The notes below the pieces were generated by a model. That model had not been told where the DNA came from, ran no database searches, and saw only the letters and a program-made list of their open reading frames with translations. Below, piece after piece: positions 20,201 through 31,844 of a stretch of 64,000 bases of DNA. This DNA is from Symsagittifera roscoffensis (Eukaryota; Xenacoelomorpha; Acoela; Convolutidae): assembly GCF_963678635.1 (NCBI RefSeq), contig NC_087068.1, positions 53,034,213 through 53,098,212 on the forward strand, given 5' to 3'. The position numbers were made by a program, and so were the translations under genes. Position 1 is the first letter of the stretch. Every line of letters starts with the position of its first letter.

Positions 20201-23200
20201 TTTTTTATACTTTATATTTTCCTCAGTATATTTGACCAAATAAAAATTTTGATTGCGTAACTTTTTTCCTCAGTATACTCGACTGGTTGATTTCCAAGAG
20301 AAGAAGTTTGTTCAAAAAATGGCGCTTTAATGAGTTTACAAGGCTTATAGTTAATTTGAAACATTGCAATAAATTCAAAATCGGTGGTAAAATTAAGTAT
20401 TTTTAAACCTTACACGTACGAAAATAAGCGCAAATTCAGGTTTTTTTTCTTTAAAAGCCTTCATTCAAAGATCATTTTAGAAAACATTCACCGCGACTTC
20501 CAAGAAAGTTATTACAAAATCTAAGAGCGAATAAAAAAATCTACCTTCTATGAAAGTATTAAAGTTTGATTTCAAGGACTACCAGTTTTTTCCGGGTATG
20601 AAAAAGCCAGTTTTCACCACAGCACCAAGTTTTTCCGAGCGCTTGAACTTTTGAAAAAACAGCTGATGCTAATTAATTTGCCAAACTGACCAGTTCAATT
20701 TTATCGCTACGAATATTTCACAATGCATAAAAAACTTTTATCGGTTTGAATTTTTCAAATTTTCCCTAGTTTTTTTTCGGTTTGTTTTCCACTCCATTTA
20801 TTCGAGAAAGAGATCTCCTCGATGCACAATTTAGTGCAACTGGTGAAAATTGGCACTTTTTTACCTGAAAAAAAAACTTTAATAATTCTAGAGGATGGAT
20901 CTGATCATTTTCTCTTGATCTATGCAACACTTTGTTTAATTTCGCAGATAATGTTTTCCAAAACCGTCTTTGAAAACACACATTATACATTATAGTAAAA
21001 AAAAACCCGAATCTGCGCTTAATTTTTACCACTAACGAGTTTGAAAGTATTAAATCGCCAACATCAGAAGAAACATCAATTTGGCTTGCCGCATTTTTGA
21101 AACCTGACCTTCAATCTTTTGCTCTGCTTTAAACAACCGTATTCAGTATATATCAGTGACATAGTTGAGAAACTAGTGCAATATTTGGAACAGTATTACA
21201 AAATTTGAAAACTTTTGGCAATACTTGAAACATTCATGCAATTTTTGAATACAGTGCAATAATTGAAACACTATTGCAATATCGTACCTGAAAAAATTAA
21301 CCAAAACAATTGAAAAAGAAAAAATCGCGTGTTAGGGTGAAAATTTTGGAAATGAGTGTGTTTTCACATATTCATACCAGATAAACAACAGCATATAGTG
21401 CATCTAGAAATTTGTTCTCATTTTTGACACTAAGTTTCTTAATTTATTCACAAAGTGTTTCAATGCATTATATAGCTGTTGCTCATCTATTACTTAGAGT
21501 TTAACGGTGCGTTTTTTAAAATGAACTAAACATATTTCCATTTTGAATCAAAACTTAATAGAATCACTGTTTAACGGTTTTCTTAAGTCCTGAGAGTAAT
21601 TTGGTTATGAGGGACCAAATTGTTTTTAGCTTTTTTTTTTCACTTGTCAAAACTAAAAACTATGCAGAAAATCTGAGATAAGCTCAGATAAGCGATAGCT
21701 CAGATAAGCGATAGCTATATATTGCATCGAGAATAAATGTGAGCAAATCCAGACATGCAGCTTCAAAAAACTGTCAAATTGCGAGATGCAAGATGCCAAG
21801 AAACACATTAAAAACACAACGAACTCACATTAAAAAAAACTTGTTCTTGTTTTTCACCAGTGTTCTTGTTTTCAAAATAAGCAAAGAGCAGAGTTCTTAA
21901 AAATGAACTTTTAGCGGAATTAAAATGAACCCTAATTGAAAATTATTACTGCTTAACGACCGAAACAGAACAAATTTTTTGCAAAAAGCCTGTAATGCGC
22001 GTTTTCGTTTTCATTATGTAGTAAAAATTAACAACGCGCTCATTTAGATAAGATTAACTTCGTTTTGAGGACAATTTAAAACTTCAAATACAGATGCTTT
22101 CTAAAACAAAAAAAAATCTGAAATCGTTGATAAAAATTAGACTGGTACTTACATTTTGGTTAGCACAATTGTTTTCATGACAGTTTTTTCTTATTTAGTA
22201 ATCAAAACCAAAAACTATAAAAAAGTATTCAAACTATTGAGTATTTTACGAAACAAAATAAGAATGATCGATAGCTTTCTCCATGATAACTACTAAATTA
22301 CTCACAAAAAATTCAGCCAGCCAAGAAATAAGATTGTTGTTTTAGGGCTGCCTATAATTTCACGGGTAGCTTAAGTGCCAATAACATCACGGTGGCGTTC
22401 TTTTTTGGCGAATAAAGCAAAAGATAAGAAACGTTACCACGTTTATTGTTTCCTAATTCAAAAAAAAAACAGTCGAAGGAGTTCAAAACACATTGGTCAT
22501 TGAAATATAGGTTCAAGCTGCAGGAAAACAATTCGAGTTTTTTTTGAAATTGGAAAACAAAACAGTAATCGCTGGTGGCCAAACTCTGAGCTGAGTCTCA
22601 AATAAATTTTTTGTATTTTTGACGGATAAAACTGTCCGCAGTTGTCTTAGGCTAAAAATTCTCATGAAGATAATTAAGAAAGCAGTACGATTGTTTCAAA
22701 GATGATTAAGAAAGCACAAAAGTCTCACTGTATTTCATTCCTCAATATTGCAGGACTTCTCATCGTATAAAGAAAACTTTCTCTAAAAAAGAACCAATTC
22801 AGTTTTTCTTCCAAAATTTTTAAGTTCTATGCAACTCAACGAAAGTAGAAACTCAAAACATCATGGTTGTACTTATTCGTACGTTTCATTGGAACTTTTG
22901 GATCAGATTGGGATCAGCGGAGCACCATCAAATCAAATGCCAACGCTGAAGGCGTTGAGGATACCACTGATACCGCTTTTAATGATTGCGCTAATGAGTT
23001 TATCATTGCATTAAAAAAACGCTACCTTTGTTATACCTACGAAATATACATAGAATACGTGATAAAGTGCAAATATAATTACCTCAATTCATACTCGTGA
23101 CACTGGTCTCATTGAATTTTCTCAAATTTTAAAATGATTTTATGCAATTATGTGATCGTTTATTTTGGTCAATTAAAAAACGCCTTTTTGCAAAGGTTGA

Positions 23201-23776
23201 AAACTGTCAATTGATCTTATTTTTGTATAAGATATGTTAGGGTATTCTTTTTTCTTTTGATTTGATCTGTTATTATTCTACTTTCAAAATGTAAATTACC
23301 GCTTCTTTGATCAATTGTAGTCGAGCTGGGTAACCGAATTGTACGAAGCATACAAACCCGAGGTTTATTAGGGAACTTTCTATAATGTACAATCTCTTCA
23401 TGGTCGCTTTTCTGCTGTAATTATGTGGTGAAACAATTACCTAAATTATTTAAACAATGTTTAATTTGTCAGTGGTACAAAAACGCCTCGAAAAAATAAG
23501 GAACTAAGGACTAATTATTCCTAAAAGAACCCAGTGAAAAGTTATCTAATTGAGACTGAATAACATGATTATCGGTTTCAAACTGATCGTGAAATTTACT
23601 TATAAGGAGAAGTAGGTTTCCTTACTTTTTAGTAAGGTGGGGGTCGCACCTATAAAAAAGAAATCCACTCTATTTTTCTCGCTGCTCGTCATTCCAAATG
23701 CGTTTAAAACCGAGATTGCTAACACTTTGTTGTGGTTCAACAAAATCAAAATAATCAATTGCCTATCTCGGAAAAA
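17251..23776. other. AT-rich non-coding stretch
   Basis: No gene, RNA gene or intact element can be supported. Minor repeats are present: an ACCAAAATTAA-type short repeat at 18390-18450, a doubled GCTCAGATAAGCGATA at about 21683-21715, and a loose repeat of the type GCAAT..TTGAAACA at 21175-21285. Minus-strand open frames at 19297-19720 are less AT-biased and could be a fossil transposase, but no motif is convincing. The 23590-23776 flank precedes the first minus-strand LTR. Confidence 0.4.
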
Positions 23777-24019
23777 TGAGTTATGACCTATTGGTTATAC
23801 TCATAGAGTAATTTCAGATAAGGTATACCGTCTGCTCGTCACGCTATCTCATTTTCGGTCGGATAAATTCGTGCAACTTCTTAGTCTAATACCGATCTTC
23901 ATCTTACTCTTATATCTCCTAGTCTCAATAGATCTAGTTTATTGGTTTATGCGAGTTAGTTATTGGAGTTTATCCAGAAGGAGAACAACTGTATTCAAAC
24001 TTTTATTCAAATTGTTCTG

Positions 24020-24047
24020 GTGCTGAAACTACAAGTAGTTTCAGCAC
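24020..24047 (-). promoter_or_regulatory. 13-bp perfect stem-loop in LTR 1
   Basis: GTGCTGAAACTAC (24020-24032) is followed by AA and then its exact reverse complement GTAGTTTCAGCAC (24035-24047). The equivalent stem is 8 bp in the + strand LTR, and a mismatch-bearing version is found in LTR 2 near 28680. Confidence 0.55.
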
Positions 24048-24099
24048 TTACAATTAGGTGTCAATGTTAGAGATGGAATATGATTGGTTAGTTATAAAT

Positions 24100-24108
24100 C
24101 TTTTATAG
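24100..24108 (-). promoter_or_regulatory. Candidate TATA box of LTR 1
   Basis: On the minus strand the bases read CTATAAAAG, about 50-80 bases upstream of the stem-loop. The position fits a U3 promoter driving transcription into R. It is assigned on motif and position only. Confidence 0.35.
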
Positions 24109-25275
24109 TGATAATCTATCAATAATATAATTGGTTTATAAATACTAGTTTAGAACTGGTTCCACCCATCCGGGGTTTAGAGATTTTTCAGTTTTTAATT
24201 GTTTAATGTAGTGAAGGAAAGTTGTAGTAGTTTCTTTCTGAAGTTGCGAGCATTGACTTCTTGGAGCAAGGAGAATTGTGGTTGTTTGTGTTAGACGGAG
24301 GAAGATTGTTTTGCTCGTATTTCAAGATGGGTCTCAGTGATCGTGGTGCTCTTGGTTGATTGTGTCAAGACTTCTGATCGATGCAATGGTGTACCGATTT
24401 CGTTAAGTTTACAGCGAGACTACGTGCAGGGTGAAGTTTGACTTTTCCGTGTGAAGTGCCAAGTGACTAGGATCGGTTCGTGTAGTCAACATCGAGTTGG
24501 CCATTGGTCTGGTTTAATGGTTTTCCTTTGCTGCGAAGTTGAGACCATATTTTGAATCCTTTGAGGGTAGTGACTTTAGGCAGCAAACTGAATAGATTTG
24601 CCATTCCAGAGTTGGAATGTAGTTAGGTTGCCATCTCCTTTGCTGCTCGTTCCTTGGACTCTAAGAAAACTTTTCATACTGCATTTATGGTTTACATATA
24701 CAATTAATTTTTTTTGAATAAGTTTTAGATATGATTTGTTATTAATTGTTATCGCAAAAACGTTTTATTTTAGTTTGGTTTTGTTAAGAGTCGTTCACAC
24801 TAGAGCAAGTCTCGGCAAAATAGAGTGTGGGTCACAAAGCGTGGTTGTAGCGCGGTGTTTTAGGCTGGCTATAGAGCATGCTCAGGGCGTCCCTCTGGTT
24901 GGTGAGGCCAGGAGTGGGTTAAATTTTTATGGCCTCTTTGGGCAGAGTCTTTTTTTTTGTTCAACCTTTTGTTTCAATTTTATTACTTGTTTTTTCTTTT
25001 TTGTTTTGGTTGTGTCCTTTTCTTAAAAAGAGAGTTTTTTGATTTGGGTTTGTATTTCGACTTTTTTGTGTTTTATTTGGTTGTCATAAAAGTTGAAAGT
25101 GGTTCCCAAAAGAATAATTATCCAGTTTTAATCTGGTTTTACTCTGGTTTGGACACAGTGAGATTTTCTTTCTTGCCATGCTTTTAGTTTGTGGTTTTTT
25201 GACGTTAGTAAGTTGCGTTTGTTATTTCAGTTTACTATATAACTCCTTCCAACCGGGTTAAAGGAAAGTTTGAAA

Positions 25276-25741
25276 CGTGTGAAAACAAATTAGAGTTGTT
25301 ATCAGTGAAAGTTGGAACTTAAAATTCATTATTTAAACAATTCTTCGTGGGCGAGTGTGCGATTGTGAAAGGAGTGTGTGATTTATGGGCGAGTGAATGC
25401 TTCATATTTATAAAAGAAGCGTTTTGGAAAAAGTTTAGTACTCTTTAATTTATTTGCATTTTTTGTGAATTTGATACATTGAAATTTCAAATTTACTGCT
25501 TTCGGGGGTTTGAATTTATGATATTACTGCAATGTAGAGGGAATTTCTACTGCTTTAATTAAATACTCCATTTGTTAAAATGGATTTAGAAGTTTATAGA
25601 AAAAAGTTAACGTTTTTTTGTGTTTTTATTTTCATTTGTTTTAGATGATTGAGTGGTGAAATCTAAAAAAAAAGTGAAACATATATGAGGAATGGTTAGT
25701 TGTGTTTGAAAAATATTTGTTAAAAATACTTTTTTTATAAA
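25276..25741 (-). other. 3' untranslated part of the minus-strand deleted element, copy 1
   Basis: In the minus sense this follows the post-env ORF. It retains the branch-site-like AACTAACC and the poly-T acceptor TTTTTTTTAG of the small 3' intron but has no donor. GCAGTAAAT and GCAGTAATA motifs and a CCCCC run also match the + strand element. The second duplicate is at 31380-31844. Confidence 0.55.
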
Positions 25742-27471
25742 TCAAGGGTCATCGTCGTCAAAAAGATATATATTTGAAAAAAAAACAATGCGAGTTTTGT
25801 CCGCTGATGTTAGGAGTTTAGCAAGCAAGCGGATGACGTAATTAGTTTGAAGGAGAGGCCATAAAAGCTCGAGTGCTCTGATGATCTTGTGCTCTTAACT
25901 ACTTAGTGAGAGTTCATGCGATGTGTTTTGGATTAGTTTATAGAGTTTATGGTTATATTATATTTAGTGTTGTGAATATATTCTAGGATTGGGACTTCGA
26001 CGGGCAGTTTCTAATCGTGGGGAACAGCTAGTGGGCGAGATTCATCAACGTTTAAAGTTCTGGTTAGTGGGCAGAATATATACATTTGTCTTATGGGGTC
26101 GTAATTTCGGATGATGCCTTGCATATTAGTGTCTTTAAAACAGTATGTGAAACTTAGCAAGAATGGTGAAGTATATTTAGAGTTAATAAATGTGAATCGA
26201 AGTTTTGGGTTTCGTGATGGTGCATTAGATGTATAGTGGTGTTGAACAAATTTTTAATAAGTGCATGTGTGAGTTTGTTTTGGGCGTAACATTATTTGAT
26301 GTGAGAAGTGTAACTCACGTTCTTTTGGTGTAAGGAAATTGAAAGTTAATGAGAAATAATTAAATTTATTAAAATAAGAATCGTAGGTTTTGGTGTCGCG
26401 AAGTGCTGTGCATATAACGTTATCATAAATTTTTTTCATGCAGTTAATGATAAATACATATTGGGTTTTTATGAGAAGGTTTTCAGTTAATTAAGGATAA
26501 GTATTCGTATCGTCTTTTAAAAATGTATCGTCCATATAACGTGCAATAGCTTGATTATAGTGGTTAAATGAGAATCGGTTTGCTCTCTGTGCAACAAACC
26601 TATTTAATGTTTGGGTTAATCCGATGGTTGTGAATTGTTTTTCATGAAGTGCTGTGGTTAGATGATGATGTAGAGTTTGAATTATTCATTGTTGTCTTGG
26701 TTATTATATAATGGAAGTGACAATGGGATAATGGGTTAGTGAAATGGTAATTTGATGTCCATGAAGGTGTGGGAAACAGCCAATGTTCGTCAACGTAAGT
26801 TCGTTGATGGCTGTTAGTGGTTTGGTAGTAAGTGTATTGTGAGTTCTTGGGTGTTAGTGTGGAGTGGGTGAACGGAAAACATTCGAGGAGGTCGGGGTTG
26901 GGAAGCATTGGGGTATTGGGATGTTTTCGTTTAAATATTCGGTGAGCTCGGGTTTCTTCATTTGTGGATGCTGGGTTGGAAGATTCGGAGGATCTAATGA
27001 ATTGCGATAAGAGATGAATTGTTAGTGTGTTAGGGTTTTGATGCTGTTGTAGTAAGTGATGAAATTATCAAGCTCGGTTTCTAGTTCTCCATTGACTGGG
27101 CTAGGGGGTCGGCTTGGTCGCTGGTCATTGGGGAGAGGATTGGGGTTGCATCGGTGAAGGGATAAGGAGGTGGGGAAGGTTCATCGCGAGTTGGGGTGTG
27201 GAGTGGACGGAAGAAGGTTGCGAGAAAGTGGACGGGCTGGGCTCGGATCTTTGGAATTTATCTGGAGTTTCAATATCGGATTGTTAAATTGTGAGATTGT
27301 ATGAAAAACTGTATGTGTGGATTCATCATCAGAATCCATGCGTGGTGAATTATTAGTGTATGATGGTATGTGAGAAGGGGTGAGATCAGATATTGATATG
27401 TTAGAAGAGTGACGTTGGAGAATGGATGGGTCAGAAAGAGAACGGTTGAGGGATCCAATCTGGCGGCTCAT
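25742..27471 (-). pseudogene. Decayed post-env ORF, duplicate copy 1
   Basis: Read on the minus strand, this is homologous to the 601-residue ORF of the + strand element. Open pieces lie at 27181-27471 (MSRQIGSLNRS start), 26642-26908 (carrying PTPSWTS and YHFTNPLS) and 26254-26439 (carrying LHFSHQIMLRPKQTHT). Stops and frameshifts separate them. The Ser/Pro-rich N-terminus and the folded C-terminal part are both recognisable. The ATG overlaps the env stop as ATGA, exactly as in the + strand element. The chain ends with an Asp-rich FDDDDP before its stop. It is dead as a gene but is useful evidence that the extra ORF belongs to the family. Confidence 0.8.
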
Positions 27472-28443
27472 CGTGGGCCAAAAAGATGGTATTTCTGAGA
27501 ACAGAAGTTGGTGGTATGTGGCTGTTCTATGATTTGCTCGTATGTATCTTCTATTTTGTATGATGGGCTACTATATGACCAACTGGACTTTGTCGGTAGC
27601 TTGTAGAGATGTGCTCTGTTACTGTTGTACTTCTATAATTTCGTGGTACTAAAGATAACGGATAGTTATCATGTAAATTGTGTAATTGTGGTGCAGTAGA
27701 TGTTGTATTTCTGTTGTCTCGTGAATTATTGTACGCATTTGGTGTGGTTGATAGTTTTTCGTTGTGTTCACTTATTTGAGCGTCTAGAAGAATTTTGTTA
27801 AATGAGTTCGAATATATTCCAAGAAATCCTGCGAATAATATGCCTGCTACACTTGCTTGTTTGTTTAATTGCGTGTATTTTGCGCATGTGTTATAGATTC
27901 CTTTAAATAATGAGAAGAGAAATCCAAAAATAATCAAACATGGCATGTAATATAGTCAATCTTTCTAAGATGAAGTAAGGCCATCCTAGAAGTACGAGAG
28001 GTTCGTTCTTTAAGTTTACAAAACGGAAAATTTTAATAGATGAAATATCTTGCGGATGGTATTTTTCACCGTTTCAAAAGATGTAATCTTTTATATCTTC
28101 AAATTATCCAATGTAGTTTTGTGCATAGGTGTCTGAAAGTCCTGCGTCTTCTGCAAGTTTTCTTAAATTTTGATTGATGGATTCTCTTGATTATGTATCC
28201 ATTTTTGTAACGAGTTCTTGAAATTTCTTTATTGGTGGCATAAGTGTAGGGTATGGTGTGAGAACGTTGTACTTATCTTCACCTGTATTTAGTTGTACAA
28301 CTTTGTGGCCATTTTCAGATCCATATGGGACGGCTGTATTCAAAAAATAAGTTTGTCTAGAAAGTGTTAACTAAATGTACTTTATTTTTGTAGAATATAG
28401 GGATTCTTTTGTAACATCTGTTATCTTCAAAAACATATAATAG
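27468..28443 (-). pseudogene. env: Truncated env remnant, duplicate copy 1 (3' half only)
   Basis: In the minus sense this begins directly at the LTR 2 edge with sequence matching env near base 6051 of the + strand element and runs to the env stop. It includes the conserved LRKLAETAG region (with an in-frame stop just before it), the membrane segment and the tail. The longest open piece is 27551-27946, which covers the hydrophobic LLFAGFLGIYSN-type region and the tail with STAPQL and SLVPRNY. YEQI is kept near 27540. The 5' half of env and everything upstream (gag, pol) is absent. Confidence 0.8.
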
Positions 28444-29894
28444 TGAGTTATATCCCTTTGGTTATACTCATAGAATAATTTCAGATAAGGTACACCGTCT
28501 GCTCGTCACGCTATCTTATTTTCGGCCGGATATTTTCGTGCAACTTCCTAGTCTAATACCAATCTTAATCTTACTCTTATATCTCCTAGTCTAAAAAGGT
28601 CTGGTGTACACCGGTTTATGCGTATTAGTTCCAGAATGACAACAATTGTATTCTAAGCTTAATTCAAATTGCTCTGGTGTTAAAACTGCAAGTAGTTTCA
28701 ACACTTGCAATTAAGTGGCTTGCTAGTTTGATGGAGTATGATTGGTCAGTAGTCAATTTTTTACTGAGATAAATTATCAGAATAACATCCAATAAAAAAC
28801 TGTAGTTTAGATCTGGTTGCACCCATCCGGGGTTTAGAGAGTTTTAGTTTTTCAGTGTTCTATTGAAGTGGAGGATGGATGATGGTGTCTTTCTTGAGAA
28901 GTTGCGAGCATAATCTTTTTTACGATTAAGAAGAAGGGTTGTTATCCCGATCGTTTTGTGAGATCGTATCATGACTTCTGATCGGTTGTGATAAGTGTTG
29001 ATTTGGTTGATTATAGAATAGCAATATTCCAATCTCGTTCGGAAGTGGCATGTAGTTTGACCTTGGATGAAGTGCCTGGTGACTTGCATCTGTACGTATA
29101 CTTGAACATGGAGATGGCCATTTTTCGGTTGAAATGGGTTTCTTTTGCTAAGATGGAAATCGTACTTAAAATCCGTTGAGTGTAGTGACTGTAGGCAGCA
29201 TGTCGTGTGTGTTTTGCCATTCCGTAGTTGGGGTGTGATTGGGTTGTCAAGTTCCTTGCTGCTCGTCTTTGGGCTGTGTGTTTTTTTATATACTGCATTA
29301 TTCTTTTTACATATATAAATCTTTGTTAACTTTGACTTTAATTATGATCTTGTATTAATTTTTATCGCAAAAGCCTTATTCCTTAGTTCGGTTATTTTTA
29401 AGAGCTAATCATCCTTGAGTAAATCTCGTCAAAAATAGAGTGTGTGTCACAAAGCGTGGGTGTAGCACGGTGGGTCAGGCCGGCTATAGAGCATGCTCAG
29501 GGCGTCCTCTCTGGTGGGTTAGGTCAGGAGTGGGAGTATAAATTCATGCTCTCTTTTTTGGAGGGTCCTGTTTGTGTTCAACCTTTCATGCCTTTTTTAG
29601 TACTGGTTTTTTTCTCTTTTTGTCTTGCTTGTGTCTTTTTCTTAAAAATTCAAATCGTTTGTTTTGGGTTTGTCTCTCGGATTTTTTGTGTTTTGTTCTT
29701 TTGTGTTCAGACGTGAAGGTAAACTTCAAAAGAATAATTTATCCAGTTCTAAGCTGGTGTTAATCCAGTTTGGGTGTCGTGGGGTTTCTTAGTCATGCTG
29801 TTAGGTTGTGGTTTGTGGTGTTTAGTAAGCTTGCGTTGGTTAGTTTGGATTCTTATATAATTCCTTTCCAACCGAGTTAAAGGAAAGTTTGAAA
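28444..29894 (-). repeat. LTR 2 (5' LTR of the deleted element), duplicate copy 1
   Basis: This is a full-length LTR homologue, minus strand. Its 3' end (TATAACTCA at 28444) joins env sequence with no primer-binding site or gag between. Its 5' end near 29894 joins a second env fragment. Open frames on its + strand (for example 29444-29716) are LTR sequence read backwards. Confidence 0.85.
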
Positions 29895-30328
29895 GTTTTA
29901 AAGCAAAGTCTGAAAATCCTGCGGTTTCTGCAAGTTTTCTTAAATTTTGATTAATGGATTGTCTTGATAATGTATCCATTTTTGTAAGGAGTTCTTGAAA
30001 CCTTTTTGTGCGAATATGATGTTCTAAATGGGATCTAGAGAACATGCCAAATGATTTTAAACCTAGATTGGGGTTTCTAGCAATAGCTCTAATACTTTCT
30101 GGTGACAATTTTTTTAATGGTGGCATAAGAGTTGGGTATGGTGTGAGAACATAGTACTTATCTTCATCTGGATTTAGCTGTACAACTTTGTGGTCATTTT
30201 CAGATCCGCATGGGACGGCTGTATCGTAAAAACAAGTTTGTCTAGTAAGTGTGTCAACTAAATGTATTTTATTTTTGTAGAATATAGGTATTCTTTTGTA
30301 TTATCTGTTATCTTCGAAAACATATAAT
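29895..30328 (-). pseudogene. env: Env fragment trapped between two LTRs, duplicate copy 1 (434 bp)
   Basis: On the minus strand this matches env bases about 6051-6480 of the + strand element, including IPIFYKNK-, LTPYPTL-, SPESIRAIARNPN- and LRKLAETAG-type blocks. At the left it runs straight into LTR 2, so the reading frame continues into LTR sequence. At the right it abuts LTR 3. The env start point is the same as in the neighbouring truncated copy. The frame is broken near 30240. Confidence 0.8.
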
Positions 30329-31379
30329 TGTGTTATATCCTTTTGGTTATACTCATAGAGTAATTTCAGATAAAGTACAACTTCTGCTCGTAACGCTATT
30401 TTTCTTTTGGCCTGATACATTCGTGCAACTTATTAGTCTAATACGAATGTTAATCTTACTCTTATATCTCCTAGTCTCAATAGATCTAGTGTACGCCGGT
30501 TTATGCGAGTTAGTTCCAGAATGAGAAAAACTGTATACTAAGCTTAATTCAAATTGCCTTGGTGTTGAAACTACAAGTTGTTAGTTTGATGGAGTTTGAT
30601 TGGTTCAGATTCATTATTTTATAGAGATAAAATATCAGAATAAAATCCAATATTAATTCTAGTTTAGATCTTGTTTAGAGAATTTTAGTTTTTCAGTGTT
30701 CTATTGTAGTGGAGGATGGATGATGTTATCTTTCTTTAGAAGTTGCGAGCATATTCTTTTTTACTATTAAGAAGAAGGAGTGTTATCACGATCGTTTCGA
30801 GAGATCGTATCATGACTTCTGATCGGTTGTGATGAGTGTTGATTTGGTTGCTTATAGAATAGCAATGTTACAATCTCATTCGGAAGTGGCATGTAGTTTG
30901 ACCTTGGATGAAGTGCCCGGTGACTTTGATCTGTATGTATACTTGAACATCGAGATGGCCTTTGTTCGGTTGCAATGGGTTTCCTTTGCTGCGATGCCAA
31001 GTCGTACTTTAAATCCGTTGGGTGTAGTGACTGTAGGCATCACTGTAGAGTGATGTCGGGTGTGTTTTGCCATTCCGTAGTTGGCGTGTGATCGGGTTCT
31101 CAAGTTCTTTGCTGCTCGTCTTTGAGCTGTGTGTTATCTATATACTGCTATGTATTATTCACAAATACAAATCTTTGTTAATTTTGTTTTTAGTTATGAT
31201 CTTGTATTAATTTTTATTAAATTATCCAGTTTTAATCTGGTTTTACTCTGGTTTGGACACAGTGAGATTTTCTTTCTTGCCATGCTTTTAGTTTGTGGTT
31301 TTTTGACGTTAGTAAGTTGCGTTTGTTATTTCAGTTTACTATATAACTCCTTCCAACCGGGTTAAAGGAAAGTTTGAAA
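30329..31379 (-). repeat. LTR 3, chimeric and shortened at the duplication junction
   Basis: In plus coordinates the first about 890 bases (30329-31217) match an LTR such as 36433-37321. The last about 160 bases (31220-31379) match the outer end of LTR 1. About 370 bases of normal LTR are missing between them. The switch is the tandem-duplication junction. Confidence 0.8.
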
Positions 31380-31844
31380 CGTGTGAAAACAAATTAGAGT
31401 TGTTATCAGTGAAAGTTGGAACTTAAAATTCATTATTTAAACAATTCTTCGTGGGCGAGTGTGCGATTGTGAAAGGAGTGTGTGATTTATGGGCGAGTGA
31501 ATGCTTCATATTTATAAAAGAAGCGTTTTGGAAAAAGTTTAGTACTCTTTAATTTATTTGCATTTTTTGTGAATTTGATACATTGAAATTTCAAATTTAC
31601 TGCTTTCGGGGGTTTGAATTTATGATATTACTGCAATGTAGAGGGAATTTCTACTGCTTTAATTAAATACTCCATTTGTTAAAATGGATTTAGAAGTTTA
31701 TAGAAAAAAGTTAACGTTTTTTTGTGTTTTTATTTTCATTTGTTTTAGATGATTGAGTGGTGAAATCTAAAAAAAAGTGAAACATAAATGAGGAATGGTT
31801 AGTTGTGTTTGAAAAATATTTGTTAAAAAAACTTTTTTTATAAA
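31380..31844 (-). other. 3' untranslated part of the deleted element, duplicate copy 2
   Basis: This is the duplicate of 25276-25741 with small indels in A-runs near 31770. It has the same acceptor remnant and GCAGTAAAT-type motifs. Confidence 0.55.

Larger units (their letters stand above)
23777..25275 (-). repeat. LTR 1 (3' LTR of a decayed minus-strand element)
   Basis: This is homologous over its length to the LTR at 9429-10967 in reverse orientation. Read on the minus strand it starts near TTTCAAACTTTCC and ends ...CATAACTCA at 23777. It contains the 13-bp stem-loop (24020-24047), a TATA-like CTATAAAAG (24100-24108) and the conserved U5-like block near 23840-23870. It lies directly downstream, in the minus sense, of the element interior that ends at 25276. 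Confidence 0.85.
25116..31217. repeat. Tandem segmental duplication, unit 1 (6.1 kb)
   Basis: This unit and 31220-37321 are near-identical and in the same orientation, with an offset of 6103-6104 bases. Differences are scattered single bases and small indels, for example TTAAC against CTAAC near 25893/31998. Each unit holds part of an LTR, a truncated element interior, a complete LTR, an env fragment and a partial LTR. Both break points fall inside LTR sequence but at non-matching positions. Confidence 0.9.

Noticed and set aside
24736-25187. Open frames on the + strand in the LTR copies, for example 24736-25187, 29444-29763, 35547-35866 and 37400-37838
   Set aside because: They are antisense readings of LTR sequence, repeat with each LTR copy, and show no independent conservation or domain.
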